A stretch of DNA of 8,936 nucleotides from CAZAQB01 sp964487155 (GCA_964487155.1 CAZAQB010000138.1:1-8936); one strand, 5' to 3'; counted from the stretch's first letter, positions 1-7,973 are shown. The notes: generated from the sequence alone by a model not told the origin. Program-made: numbers and translations.

Positions 1-762
1 GGCCTGGCCGAAGCGTCGCTGGCGGTAACCTTCGCGCCCTTGTCGCGGGGGCTTGACGTGGTGACCCTGGACCGCGACGCCCTGGCCCGGGACGGTGTGG
101 CGCTCCCTGCTGCCGGCTCCGGCGTGCAGGAGGCTCTCCTGGTGAGCTGTGGACCGGTGCTGCCGGGCCATCAACTGGTGATCCGGGACGAACACCATCG
201 GCCCCTGCCGGACGGCCAGATCGGCCGGGTCACGGTCAGCGGGCCGAGCCTGATGAGCGGCTATTTCCGCAACCCGGAGGCGAGCCGCGAGGTGCTCCAC
301 GCCGACGGCTACATGGACACCGGCGACCTGGGGTTCCTGGCGGACGGCCGGCTGGTGGTGACCGGACGGCGCAAGGACCTGATCATCGTTAACGGCCGCA
401 ACATCTGGCCCCAGGATCTGGAGCATCTGGCGGAAGGGGAGCCCGAGGTGAGAGCCGGTGACGCCTCCGCCTTCGCGGTGCCGGGCCCGGACGGCACCGA
501 CCAGGTGGTGCTGGTGGTCCAGTGCCGGCTCCACGATGCGGCACAACGCGGCGAGCTGGCAGCGCGGCTGCGCCGGGGCGTCTACGCTCACGCGGGCGTG
601 CGCTGCACTGTGGAGCTGGTGCCGCCCCATACCCTGCCGCGCACTTCCTCCGGCAAGCTATCGAGGGCTGCGGCGCGCCGGGACCACCTGCAGCGCCTGG
701 AGCAGGACGACACGGCGGCGAGTGCGGCCGCGGCCGCCCATCTGGCCGCGGGCGTGGCCTGA
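1..762 (+). CDS. Fatty acyl-AMP ligase / acyl-ACP synthetase, C-terminal part (5' end outside window)
   Basis: This is an adenylate-forming enzyme that would activate a fatty acid with ATP and pass it to a carrier, here probably the small ACP two genes downstream. The reading frame is open from base 1, beginning GLAEASLAV, so the start lies upstream. About 253 residues are present; family members are usually 550-600, so more than half is missing. Visible motifs, counted in window codons: GYMDTGDLG (A7-type), GRRKDL followed by NGRNIWPQDLE from codon 122 (hinge/A8, with a PQD-E ending like fatty acyl-AMP ligases), and LPRTSSGKLSR with the probable catalytic lysine at codon 219 (A10). The stop lies 6 bases before the reductase. 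Its position matches the acyl-CoA/ACP synthetase of the Caulobacter ceramide locus. Family is secure. Whether the acceptor is ACP or CoA is inferred from context. Confidence 0.88.
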   Translation, partial: GLAEASLAVTFAPLSRGLDVVTLDRDALARDGVALPAAGSGVQEALLVSCGPVLPGHQLVIRDEHHRPLPDGQIGRVTVSGPSLMSGYFRNPEASREVLHADGYMDTGDLGFLADGRLVVTGRRKDLIIVNGRNIWPQDLEHLAEGEPEVRAGDASAFAVPGPDGTDQVVLVVQCRLHDAAQRGELAARLRRGVYAHAGVRCTVELVPPHTLPRTSSGKLSRAAARRDHLQRLEQDDTAASAAAAAHLAAGVA

Positions 763-768
763 GCCTCC

Positions 769-1689
769 ATGACCGGCTGCGTCGCCCTCACCGGGGCCAC
801 CGGCTTCATCGGAACCCACCTGCGTTCCGCCTTCCTGGAGCGGGGCTGGCAGGTGCGGGCCCTGGCCCGCAGGCCACCCGCCAATGAGCCCCGGGTGGAC
901 TGGGTCGCCGGCGATCTCCACGATGCAGGCGCTGTGGCGCGGCTGGTGGACGCCGCGTCCGTGGTGGTGCACTGCGCCGGGCGCGTGCGCGGCAGCTCCG
1001 CGGCTCAGTTCAACCACACCAACGCCCAGGGGACCGGCCAGCTGGTGCGCGCCGCCGCCGCCCAGCGCCCCTGGCCGCGCTTCCTGCTGATGTCCTCGCT
1101 GGCGGCCCGCCAGCCGGATCTGTCCTGGTATGCCGCCAGCAAGCGGTTCGCCGAAGAATTCATGTTGCGCTATGCCGACGCCATGCCCTGGGCCGCCCTG
1201 CGCCCCACCGCCGTGTACGGCCCCGGTGACCGGGAAATGGCGCCGCTGTTCGAATGCATGCAGCGGGGCTTGCTGCCGGTGCTGGGGCCGCTGCGCGGGC
1301 GCATCAGCCTGCTGCATGTGCAGGACCTGGTGGGGGCGGTGCTGTGCTGGGCGGAGTCGGCCCGCCCGGTACGCGGCGTGTTCGAGATTCACGACGGCAG
1401 CCCGGAAGGTTACGGCTGGCACGAATTGATGACGCTGGCAGAGGAAATCTGGGGCCGGCCGGTGCGGCGGCTGCCGATTCCCGGCGCCCTGCTCGGCGGC
1501 CTCGGGGCTGCGAATCTGGGGCTGGCGTGGCTGGCCGGCTACGATCCCATGCTGACCCCGGGCAAGGCCCGGGAGCTGCGCCACCCGGACTGGCGCTGCG
1601 ACAATGGGCCTTTCTCAGCCGCTGTCGGCTGGTCTCCCCGGGTCACGCTATCGGCCGCGCTGCGGCAGAACATCCTGGTGCCCGCCTAG
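769..1689 (+). CDS. cerR: NAD(P)-dependent epimerase/dehydratase-fold reductase, probable ceramide reductase (CerR-like)
   Basis: This is an extended short-chain dehydrogenase of 306 residues, the normal length for the epimerase family. The N-terminal Rossmann motif is TGATGFIG, with glycines 9, 12 and 15. A serine pair sits at 109-110 (MSSLA), and the catalytic YxxxK is YAASK with Y121 and K125. RPTAVYGPGD follows at about 145-154, typical of the family. No signal peptide is seen, so it should be cytosolic. It starts 6 bases after the synthetase stop without a good Shine-Dalgarno, which suggests translational coupling. In Caulobacter the same neighbour (CerR) reduces the 3-keto group of the ceramide precursor; that role is inferred here from the synthetase-reductase-ACP-Spt order. 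Sugar or other hydroxysteroid-like substrates cannot be excluded from sequence alone. Confidence 0.85.
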   Translation: MTGCVALTGATGFIGTHLRSAFLERGWQVRALARRPPANEPRVDWVAGDLHDAGAVARLVDAASVVVHCAGRVRGSSAAQFNHTNAQGTGQLVRAAAAQRPWPRFLLMSSLAARQPDLSWYAASKRFAEEFMLRYADAMPWAALRPTAVYGPGDREMAPLFECMQRGLLPVLGPLRGRISLLHVQDLVGAVLCWAESARPVRGVFEIHDGSPEGYGWHELMTLAEEIWGRPVRRLPIPGALLGGLGAANLGLAWLAGYDPMLTPGKARELRHPDWRCDNGPFSAAVGWSPRVTLSAALRQNILVPA

Positions 1690-1711
1690 GAACCCGTCCG
1701 GGACGAATGCG

Positions 1712-1960
1712 ATGCCTCAGTACGACGAAATCCTGAACCGGGTGAGCGGCCATTTACGGGCCATGGTTCCCGCGGACACACAGCTTACCGAGGACTCCGA
1801 CCTCATCGACGAACTGGGGCTGGACTCGGTGCTGGTCATGGACCTGGTGCTGGAGATCGAGGACGAGTTCGATGTATCCGTGCCGGTCAATGTGCTTGCC
1901 GATGTGCGCACCCTGCGGGATCTCACCCTCGCCATCCAGCGGCTCGTCGAGGAGAACTGA
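1712..1960 (+). CDS. Dedicated acyl carrier protein of the sphingolipid operon (AcpR-like)
   Basis: This is an 82-residue acyl carrier protein beginning MPQYDEIL. The 4'-phosphopantetheine attachment motif is ELGLDSV, with the modified serine at S39. The following VLVMDLVLEIEDEFDVSV is the conserved helix II/III region. The acidic composition and length fit a stand-alone ACP. The frame is open further upstream into the reductase gene, but the ATG at 1712 gives a standard ACP start and lies 22 bases after the reductase stop. Its Shine-Dalgarno is weak. The stop touches the ATG of the Spt gene directly (TGAATG). By analogy with the Caulobacter locus, it probably receives the acyl chain from the upstream synthetase and offers it to Spt. 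It is a second, specialised ACP rather than housekeeping AcpP, since no fab genes surround it. Confidence 0.93.
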   Translation: MPQYDEILNRVSGHLRAMVPADTQLTEDSDLIDELGLDSVLVMDLVLEIEDEFDVSVPVNVLADVRTLRDLTLAIQRLVEEN

Positions 1961-3163
1961 ATGGCCCTGCTGTCCCGACTGCACCGGGTCCAGGAAGAGC
2001 GCGACCGCCTCCTGGCGAGCGGCATCAACCCCTTCGGTGCCGCCATCGAAGAGATCTACTCCCCCACCGAGGCCCGTATCGGCGGCCGCCGGGTGGTGCT
2101 GGCCGGCACCAACAACTATCTTGGCCTGACCTTCGATCCGGCCTGCATGGCCGCGGCCCGGGACGCCCTGGACCGGCAGGGCACCGGCACCACCGGCTCG
2201 CGCATGGCCAACGGCAGCTTTGCCGGCCACCGGGCCCTGGAGCTGGAACTGGCGGAGTTCTACGGCATGGCCCACGCCATCGTCTTCTCCACCGGTTACC
2301 AGGCCAACCTGGGCATGATCGCCGGCCTGGTGGGGCCCGGTGACGTGGTGGTGCTGGACGCCGACTGCCATGCCAGCATCTACGATGGCTGCCGGCTTGC
2401 CGGTGTCGACGTGATCCGCTTCCGGCACAACGACGTGGCGGGGCTGGACCGCCGCCTGGGCCGGCTCGGAGAGCGGCGGGAGCGCACCCTGGTCATCGTC
2501 GAAGGCATGTACAGCATGCTCGGCGACCGTGCGCCCCTGGCGCAGATCGTCGAAGCCAGCAAGCGCCACGGCGTGCTGCTGATGGTGGACGAGGCCCACT
2601 CCCTGGGGGTGCTGGGACAGCGCGGCTGCGGCGCCGTGGAGTCCGAGGGGGTCATGGACCAGGTGGATTTCGTGGTGGGCACCTTCAGCAAGAGCCTGGG
2701 GGGCATCGGCGGCTTCTGCACCAGCAACCACCCCGAGCTGGAGCAGATCCGCTATGTCAGCCGGCCCTATATCTTCACCGCATCCCCCTCGCCGGCGGTG
2801 ATCGCCGGCACCCGGGCCGCCCTGGCCGCCCTGCGGGACCGCCCGGAGCTCCGCCAGCGGCTCTGGAGCAATGCCGAGCGGCTGTATTCCCGGCTGGCGG
2901 ACGCGGGATACGAACTGGGCCCGGAGCCCAGCCCCGTGGTGGCCGTGATGCTGGACACCCGCGAGCAGGCCCTGGCCCTCTGGCAGGGGCTGCTGGAGGG
3001 CGGAGTGTATGTAAACCTGGTGCTGCCGCCCGCCACCCCCGGCGGCAAGTCGCTGGTGCGCTGCAGCGTCAGCGCCGCCCATAGCGCCGCGCAGATCGAT
3101 CGCATCGGCGACGCCTTCGAGGCCCTGCGGGGGGTTGCCGAGGTCCGGGTCGCCGGGGAATGA
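1961..3163 (+). CDS. spt: Serine palmitoyltransferase-type alpha-oxoamine synthase (PLP enzyme)
   Basis: This is a 400-residue PLP-dependent alpha-oxoamine synthase. It would condense L-serine with a long acyl thioester, releasing CO2 and giving a 3-keto long-chain base, the first committed step of sphingolipid synthesis. Visible residues: H137 in DCHASIYDGC (stacks on the cofactor ring), D210 and H213 in DEAHSLG, and the Schiff-base lysine K244 in TFSKSLGG. The NGSFAGH segment and the LPPATPGGKSLVRCS loop near the C-terminus resemble bacterial serine palmitoyltransferase. They differ from biotin-pathway BioF or 2-amino-3-ketobutyrate ligase. No membrane anchor is seen, as expected for the soluble homodimeric bacterial form. 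GAGGAG at 1949-1954 gives a well-spaced ribosome site inside the ACP gene. A neighbouring ACP and acyl-ACP synthetase, and no bio genes, support Spt. Confidence 0.9.
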   Translation: MALLSRLHRVQEERDRLLASGINPFGAAIEEIYSPTEARIGGRRVVLAGTNNYLGLTFDPACMAAARDALDRQGTGTTGSRMANGSFAGHRALELELAEFYGMAHAIVFSTGYQANLGMIAGLVGPGDVVVLDADCHASIYDGCRLAGVDVIRFRHNDVAGLDRRLGRLGERRERTLVIVEGMYSMLGDRAPLAQIVEASKRHGVLLMVDEAHSLGVLGQRGCGAVESEGVMDQVDFVVGTFSKSLGGIGGFCTSNHPELEQIRYVSRPYIFTASPSPAVIAGTRAALAALRDRPELRQRLWSNAERLYSRLADAGYELGPEPSPVVAVMLDTREQALALWQGLLEGGVYVNLVLPPATPGGKSLVRCSVSAAHSAAQIDRIGDAFEALRGVAEVRVAGE

Positions 3164-3213
3164 GCATCCCCGGGCGGCGGGTCGCCGTCAGCCCCAGGCA
3201 AGCGCCGCGGACC

Positions 3214-3723
3214 TCAGCCGGCGGCGGCCGCCCGTCCCGGCAGCGGCCGGCCGCAGCCTCCCAGCCGCTCCTCCACCCGGGCCCAGGTCTGGCTGCGGCC
3301 GAACAGCGGGAGCATTACGTAGCCTCGTACCTCCAGGCGATCCTCTTCCTTCAGGGTCAGCCGACCCTGGTAAGTCTCGCCGTCGTCGGCGTTGTAGATC
3401 CAGCCGTCGCGCCAGCGCTCGTCGCCGTCCGGCCGGAAACCGCCGAGGATCCGCAGTCCGCACAGCAGCGTGTCCCGGCGCTCCGGGTCCGGGTTGTGGC
3501 GGTCCTGCTTCAGCTCGCCGTCGGAATTACGGGGCTTCTTGAGCCAGACGATGCGCCCGCAAAGATGCCCCGCGCAGTGCTCGATTTCCACGGCCACCGA
3601 CTCCTTGGGGTTGATCCAGACGCCGCTGGCGCCGGCCGCGTCCACGGCCGGTGTGGCGAAGGCCAGGCCAAGCGCCAGGGCGACGATCAGGCGGTGCCAG
3701 TAACGGGGGATCATGCGAACCAT
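3214..3723 (-). CDS. Secreted DUF2147 domain protein
   Basis: This is a 169-residue protein with a signal peptide: basic start MVRMIPRYWHR, hydrophobic LIVALALGLAFA, and probable cleavage after VDA at about residue 29. The mature part reads as a single DUF2147 domain. It contains GVWINPKESVAVEIEHC, CGRIVWLKKP, DRHNPDPERRDTLLCGL, DGWIYNADDGETYQG and a final LFGRSQTWARV. C50 and C55 could form a periplasmic disulfide. The biochemical function of the family is unknown to me. The ATG at 3723 was chosen because GGAA lies just before it. A TTG nine codons upstream and an ATG at 3714 are alternatives. The gene is convergent with spt, with 50 bases between their stops, and its upstream region runs into the dispersed repeat beginning at 3764, so its promoter may lie in that repeat. 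Confidence 0.82.
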   Translation of the reverse strand: MVRMIPRYWHRLIVALALGLAFATPAVDAAGASGVWINPKESVAVEIEHCAGHLCGRIVWLKKPRNSDGELKQDRHNPDPERRDTLLCGLRILGGFRPDGDERWRDGWIYNADDGETYQGRLTLKEEDRLEVRGYVMLPLFGRSQTWARVEERLGGCGRPLPGRAAAAG

Positions 3724-3835
3724 GGTTCCGCGTCGACGCCAGCGGGTCAAGGCGCAGGGCTGAGAGCCTGTTTACAGAATCAGAGCCGCCGGCACAGAAG
3801 GTTCGGAAGCCGCTCGCGGCCGACCGAATCCCGCA

Positions 3836-3862
3836 GTAGGGCAGGTTGCGAAGAAACCTGCC
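3836..3862 (+). repeat. REP-like hairpin a (copy 1, left)
   Basis: GTAG at 3836-3839 is followed at once by a perfect 8-base stem (GGCAGGTT paired with AACCTGCC) around the 7-base loop GCGAAGA. A GTAG foot beside an imperfect or perfect palindrome is the hallmark of REP sequences mobilised by RAYT (TnpA-REP) transposases. Confidence 0.8.
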
Positions 3863-3943
3863 ACCGGGCGGCGGCATGGGGATCTCGCCTTGGGTCAGCT
3901 ACCGACCCGGCGATTGACACCTGGGCCTTTGAGACGCCGGCGA

Positions 3944-3970
3944 CCACGTTTCTTCGCAACGTGGCTCTAC
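3944..3970 (-). repeat. REP-like hairpin b (copy 1, right, inverted)
   Basis: Read on the minus strand, GTAG (3970-3967) and two spacer bases precede a 7-base stem (CCACGTT paired with AACGTGG) with the loop GCGAAGA. It faces hairpin a, making a REPIN/BIME-like inverted pair. Confidence 0.8.
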
Positions 3971-4133
3971 GCAGGAGGTGTGCCGGGCCTGCGCCGGGGC
4001 TCGGACCACCGACGCCACCGCGCCCCCTGGGCCGGCTGGACGAAGCGCCTGAGAGTTTTTGGGGTCACCCTCTGAGACCCGGCCCGGTAAGCTCCCCGGT
4101 GTTGGCGAGGCATCGCCGTATCCTGCGGCGCAC

Positions 4134-4139
4134 AGGGGG
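4134..4139 (+). promoter_or_regulatory. Ribosome binding site deciding the ABC exporter start
   Basis: AGGGGG ends 6 bases before the GTG at 4146. The spacing is normal for that GTG and too long for the in-frame ATG codons at 4152 and 4155. Confidence 0.6.
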
Positions 4140-4145
4140 TGGCCT

Positions 4146-5846
<1,701 letters not shown>

Positions 5847-5894
5847 GCCGGCAGGCGGCCCGGAGCGAGCCCGTACGCAGTCCCCCTAGCAGCC

Positions 5895-5927
5895 TGTCAT
5901 GCGGTTGACATAGTGTCGCATGGACAC
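5895..5927 (+). promoter_or_regulatory. Putative nrtR promoter with two NrtR-like operator dyads
   Basis: A perfect -35 hexamer TTGACA lies at 5905-5910, with only a weak -10 candidate (CAACAT, 5928-5933). It sits in two inverted repeats: TGTCA-N6-TGACA at 5895-5910 and GTGTC-N5-GACAC at 5913-5927. This gives four TGTC/GACA half-sites in 33 bases. A regulator bound here would cover the promoter. The adjacent regulator gene makes NrtR autoregulation, and control of nadA, the natural reading. The sequences are seen; binding is inferred. Confidence 0.5.
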
Positions 5928-5969
5928 CAACATCCAAGATGAGTCTGCGTACTCCGGGATGGGCGCGGC

Positions 5970-5975
5970 GGAGGG
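5970..5975 (+). promoter_or_regulatory. Ribosome binding site deciding the nrtR start
   Basis: GGAGGG ends 8 bases before the ATG at 5984. The earlier ATG at 5939 has no comparable site and would fall at the predicted transcription start of the upstream promoter. Confidence 0.65.
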
Positions 5976-5983
5976 TGGAGTTC

Positions 5984-6625
5984 ATGGACAGCCTGGGCAT
6001 CAGCACCGACGTGGTGATCTTCACCGTCGATGAGGACCGGCTGTCAGTGGTGCTGGTGCGGCGTGATCGCGATCCCTTCCGGGGGCACTGGAGCCTGCCC
6101 GGCGGGCTGGTGGGGCTGGACGAGTCCCTGGATACCGCCGCCCGGCGCTGGCTCGCCGAGCGCACCGGCATCCGCGGCGTCTACCTGGAGCAGCTGTTCA
6201 CCTTCGGCAGGCCGGACCGGGATCCCCGGCGAAGGGTGGTGACCGTGGCGTATTTCGCCCTGGTGCCCACCGACCGCGTGCGGTCTGAGGCTCTGGGAGA
6301 CGGCGCCCTGCACGACGTGCGCGACCTGCCGGAGATGGCTTTCGACCACGGCGGCATCGTCGCCATGGCCCACCGGCGCCTGGTGGCGAAACTGGATTAT
6401 TCCACCATCGCGCTGCAGCTGATGCCGGAGCGGTTCACGCTGAGCCAGCTGCAGGGGGTCTATGAGGTGATCCTCGGTGAAAGCCTGGACAAGCGGAATT
6501 TCCGCAAGCGGCTGATGACCATGGACTGCGTGGAAGTGACCGGCGAGACCCTGCGCACCGGCCCCCATCGGCCGGCGCGGCTGTACCGGACCCGACAGCC
6601 CGATCGGGTGCGGTTCGTCAAGTGA
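5984..6625 (+). CDS. nrtR: NrtR-type Nudix-related transcriptional regulator of NAD synthesis
   Basis: This is a 213-residue regulator with an N-terminal Nudix-fold domain (about 1-140) and a C-terminal winged helix (about 145-213, LSQLQGVYEVILGESLDKRNFRKRL). NrtR proteins repress NAD-metabolism genes and release DNA when ADP-ribose or related nucleotides bind the Nudix domain. The Nudix box spans G41 to I63 but is degraded. The canonical REUXEE core reads RWLAER, with W56 and R60 replacing two catalytic glutamates, so hydrolysis is unlikely and ligand sensing is favoured. LEQLFTFGRPDRDPR and VVTVAYFALV are typical of the family. The start at 5984 is preferred for its ribosome site; ATG 5939 would add 15 residues. 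nadA follows 33 bases later in the same direction, fitting a self-regulated nrtR-nadA operon. Confidence 0.9.
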   Translation: MDSLGISTDVVIFTVDEDRLSVVLVRRDRDPFRGHWSLPGGLVGLDESLDTAARRWLAERTGIRGVYLEQLFTFGRPDRDPRRRVVTVAYFALVPTDRVRSEALGDGALHDVRDLPEMAFDHGGIVAMAHRRLVAKLDYSTIALQLMPERFTLSQLQGVYEVILGESLDKRNFRKRLMTMDCVEVTGETLRTGPHRPARLYRTRQPDRVRFVK

Positions 6626-6640
6626 GGCGCCTTAAGCGCC
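6626..6640 (+). other. Small palindrome between nrtR and nadA
   Basis: GGCGC and GCGCC flank CTTAA directly after the nrtR stop. It could form a 5-base hairpin in the intercistronic RNA. It has no U tract and precedes a good nadA ribosome site (GGGAGGTGA), so it is not a convincing terminator. A processing or stability role is possible. Confidence 0.35.
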
Positions 6641-6658
6641 GCGGGAGGTGACAGAGCG

Positions 6659-7735
6659 ATGACTCCGGTAGCGGTGATGCAGCAGGCCGCCGGCCTGGCG
6701 TTCCGGGAGGAGGCCTTCCAGGCCGATCATCAGCCCGGCGCCCGGCAGCGGGAGGCCCTCATGGCCCGGGCACGGCAGCTGTTGCGAAAGCGCGACGCGG
6801 TGCTGGTGGCTCACTACTACACCGACGCCGACATCCAGCGGCTGGCGGACGAGACCGGCGGCCACGTCTCGGACTCCCTGGACATGGCCCGATTCGGCGC
6901 CGACCACCCGGCACGTACCCTGGTGGTGGCGGGGGTGCGCTTCATGGGCGAAACGGCCAAGATTCTCACCCCCGAGAAGCGCGTCATCATGCCGGAGCTG
7001 GAGGCCACCTGCTCCCTCGACCTGGGCTGCCCCCCGGAGGAATTCTCCGACTTCTGCGACCAGCATCCCGAGCGCACCGTGGTGGTCTATGCCAACACCA
7101 GCGCCGCGGTGAAGGCCCGGGCCGACTGGGTGGTGACCTCCAGCATCGCGGTGGACGTCATTCGCCACCTGCACGCCCGGGGCGAGAAGATCCTCTGGGC
7201 GCCTGACAAGCACCTGGGGGACTACCTGCGCCGGGAGACCGATGCCGACATGCTGCTCTGGGACGGGGCCTGCATTGTCCACGAGGAGTTCAAGGGCCGG
7301 GAACTCGCCGCCCTGCGCCGCCAGCACCCCGAGGCCCTGGTGCTGGTGCACCCGGAGTCCCCCCGGGCGGTGGTGGAGCAGGCCGACGTGGTGGGCTCCA
7401 CGGCCCAGCTGCTGAAGGCGGTGCAGACCCGGGACGCCTCGGCGTTCATCGTCGCCACCGACAGCGGGATCTTTCACAAGATGCGGGAGGCGGCACCGGA
7501 CAAGACCCTGCTGGAGGCGCCCACGGCCGGGCGCAGCGCCACCTGCCGCAGCTGCGCCCACTGCCCCTGGATGGCCATGAACGGCCTGAAGAGCCTGGTC
7601 GGCGTGCTGGAGCGCCTGGACAACGAGATCCAGGTGGAGCCGGCAGTGGCCGACCGTGCCCGTGTCGCCCTGGACCGCATGATGAACTTCGCCAGCGAGC
7701 GCCAGGCGGCGGTGCTGGGCAACGGCGACGCCTGA
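6659..7735 (+). CDS. nadA: Quinolinate synthase A, 4Fe-4S enzyme of de novo NAD synthesis
   Basis: This 358-residue enzyme condenses iminoaspartate with dihydroxyacetone phosphate to quinolinate in the cytosol. The length and the whole motif series match NadA: LVAHYYTDADIQ, GVRFMGETAKIL, LEATCSLDLGCP, YANTSAAVKA, WAPDKHLG, WDGACIVHEEF, HPESP, GSTAQL, ATDSGIFHKM and CAHCPWMAMN. The three cluster cysteines are C118, C205 and C302, each five residues further along than E. coli C113, C200 and C297. The CRSCAHC group also keeps the extra CxxC cysteines C296 and C299. GGGAGGTGA ends about 8 bases before the ATG. It is the second gene of the nrtR unit. No nadB or nadC is seen nearby, so the partner enzymes must lie elsewhere. 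Confidence 0.97.
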   Translation: MTPVAVMQQAAGLAFREEAFQADHQPGARQREALMARARQLLRKRDAVLVAHYYTDADIQRLADETGGHVSDSLDMARFGADHPARTLVVAGVRFMGETAKILTPEKRVIMPELEATCSLDLGCPPEEFSDFCDQHPERTVVVYANTSAAVKARADWVVTSSIAVDVIRHLHARGEKILWAPDKHLGDYLRRETDADMLLWDGACIVHEEFKGRELAALRRQHPEALVLVHPESPRAVVEQADVVGSTAQLLKAVQTRDASAFIVATDSGIFHKMREAAPDKTLLEAPTAGRSATCRSCAHCPWMAMNGLKSLVGVLERLDNEIQVEPAVADRARVALDRMMNFASERQAAVLGNGDA

Positions 7736-7753
7736 GTCCGGGGGGCGGGTGAT

Positions 7754-7777
7754 CCGTTAATCCGTTAACTCGTTGAT
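7754..7777. repeat. Three degenerate 8-base tandem repeats
   Basis: The units are CCGTTAAT, CCGTTAAC and TCGTTGAT. The stretch is noticeably AT-richer than its surroundings and lies just downstream of nadA. Confidence 0.6.
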
Positions 7778-7791
7778 CGGGAGACGGCGGT

Positions 7792-7831
7792 GGGCCTGGC
7801 GACCGGATCTGGGCGGCTCTGGTCCGGGCCC
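7792..7831 (+). terminator. GC-rich hairpin downstream of nadA, possible terminator
   Basis: GGGCCTGG (7792-7799) can pair with CCGGGCCC (7824-7831), an 8-base stem with one G-U pair and a 24-base loop. No U tract follows, so an intrinsic terminator is doubtful. The position, 57 bases after the nadA stop, is the only argument for it. Confidence 0.25.
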
Positions 7832-7945
7832 TGCTAGAGGGTGTTTGCGAAATATGCGAGTGACCTTATCGATCTGCGCGCGGGCGCTGGTCGCGATCCG
7901 AGCCCGGCGCTCCGTGCCTCGGCAAGACCCGAGACGCCACTCGCC

Positions 7946-7973
7946 GTAGCCCCACGTTGCGAAGAAACGTGGG
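7946..7973 (+). repeat. REP-like hairpin c (copy 2, left)
   Basis: GTAG at 7946-7949 and one spacer base precede an 8-base stem (CCCACGTT with AACGTGGG) around the loop GCGAAGA, the same loop as in copy 1. Confidence 0.8.

Larger units (their letters stand above)
3764..4072 (+). repeat. Dispersed MITE/REPIN-like element, copy 1
   Basis: This is a 309-base non-coding element sharing similarity along its length with the inverted copy at 7837-8140. Its left end reads GAGCCTGTTTAC; the reverse complement of its right end reads GAGGGTGACCCC. A TGA triplet flanks both sides (3761-3763 and 4073-4075), compatible with a 3-base TNA target duplication of the kind made by some IS5-family transposases. 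Inside are two facing REP-like hairpins (3836-3862 and 3944-3970) separated by about 80 bases. There is no transposase, so any mobility would be in trans. The right terminal repeat is visibly more decayed than in copy 2. Exact ends are uncertain by a few bases. Confidence 0.75.
3724..4145. other. Gene-poor gap between the divergent DUF2147 and ABC exporter genes
   Basis: I see no credible gene in these 422 bases. Open frames crossing it have no recognisable protein signature. Most of it (3764-4072) is one copy of a dispersed repeat described separately. Bases 4073-4133 may carry the ABC gene promoter, but I could not find a convincing -35/-10 pair there. A short inverted repeat (GGCGA, GGCA, TCGCC) lies in this stretch. 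Confidence 0.7.

Noticed and set aside
658..1584. Minus-strand open frame opposite the reductase
   Set aside because: Shadow of the reductase gene, Gln/His/Gly-rich, no motif.
1754..3082. Long minus-strand open frame opposite the ACP and Spt genes
   Set aside because: Low-complexity shadow of the spt codons with no family signature.
1961..3163. 8-amino-7-oxononanoate synthase (BioF) as the identity of the oxoamine synthase
   Set aside because: The PPATP loop, NGSFAGH segment and dedicated ACP/synthetase neighbours fit serine palmitoyltransferase better, and no biotin genes are present.
3836..3970. CRISPR-like direct repeats
   Set aside because: Only two units per site, inverted rather than direct, with no regular spacers and no cas genes.
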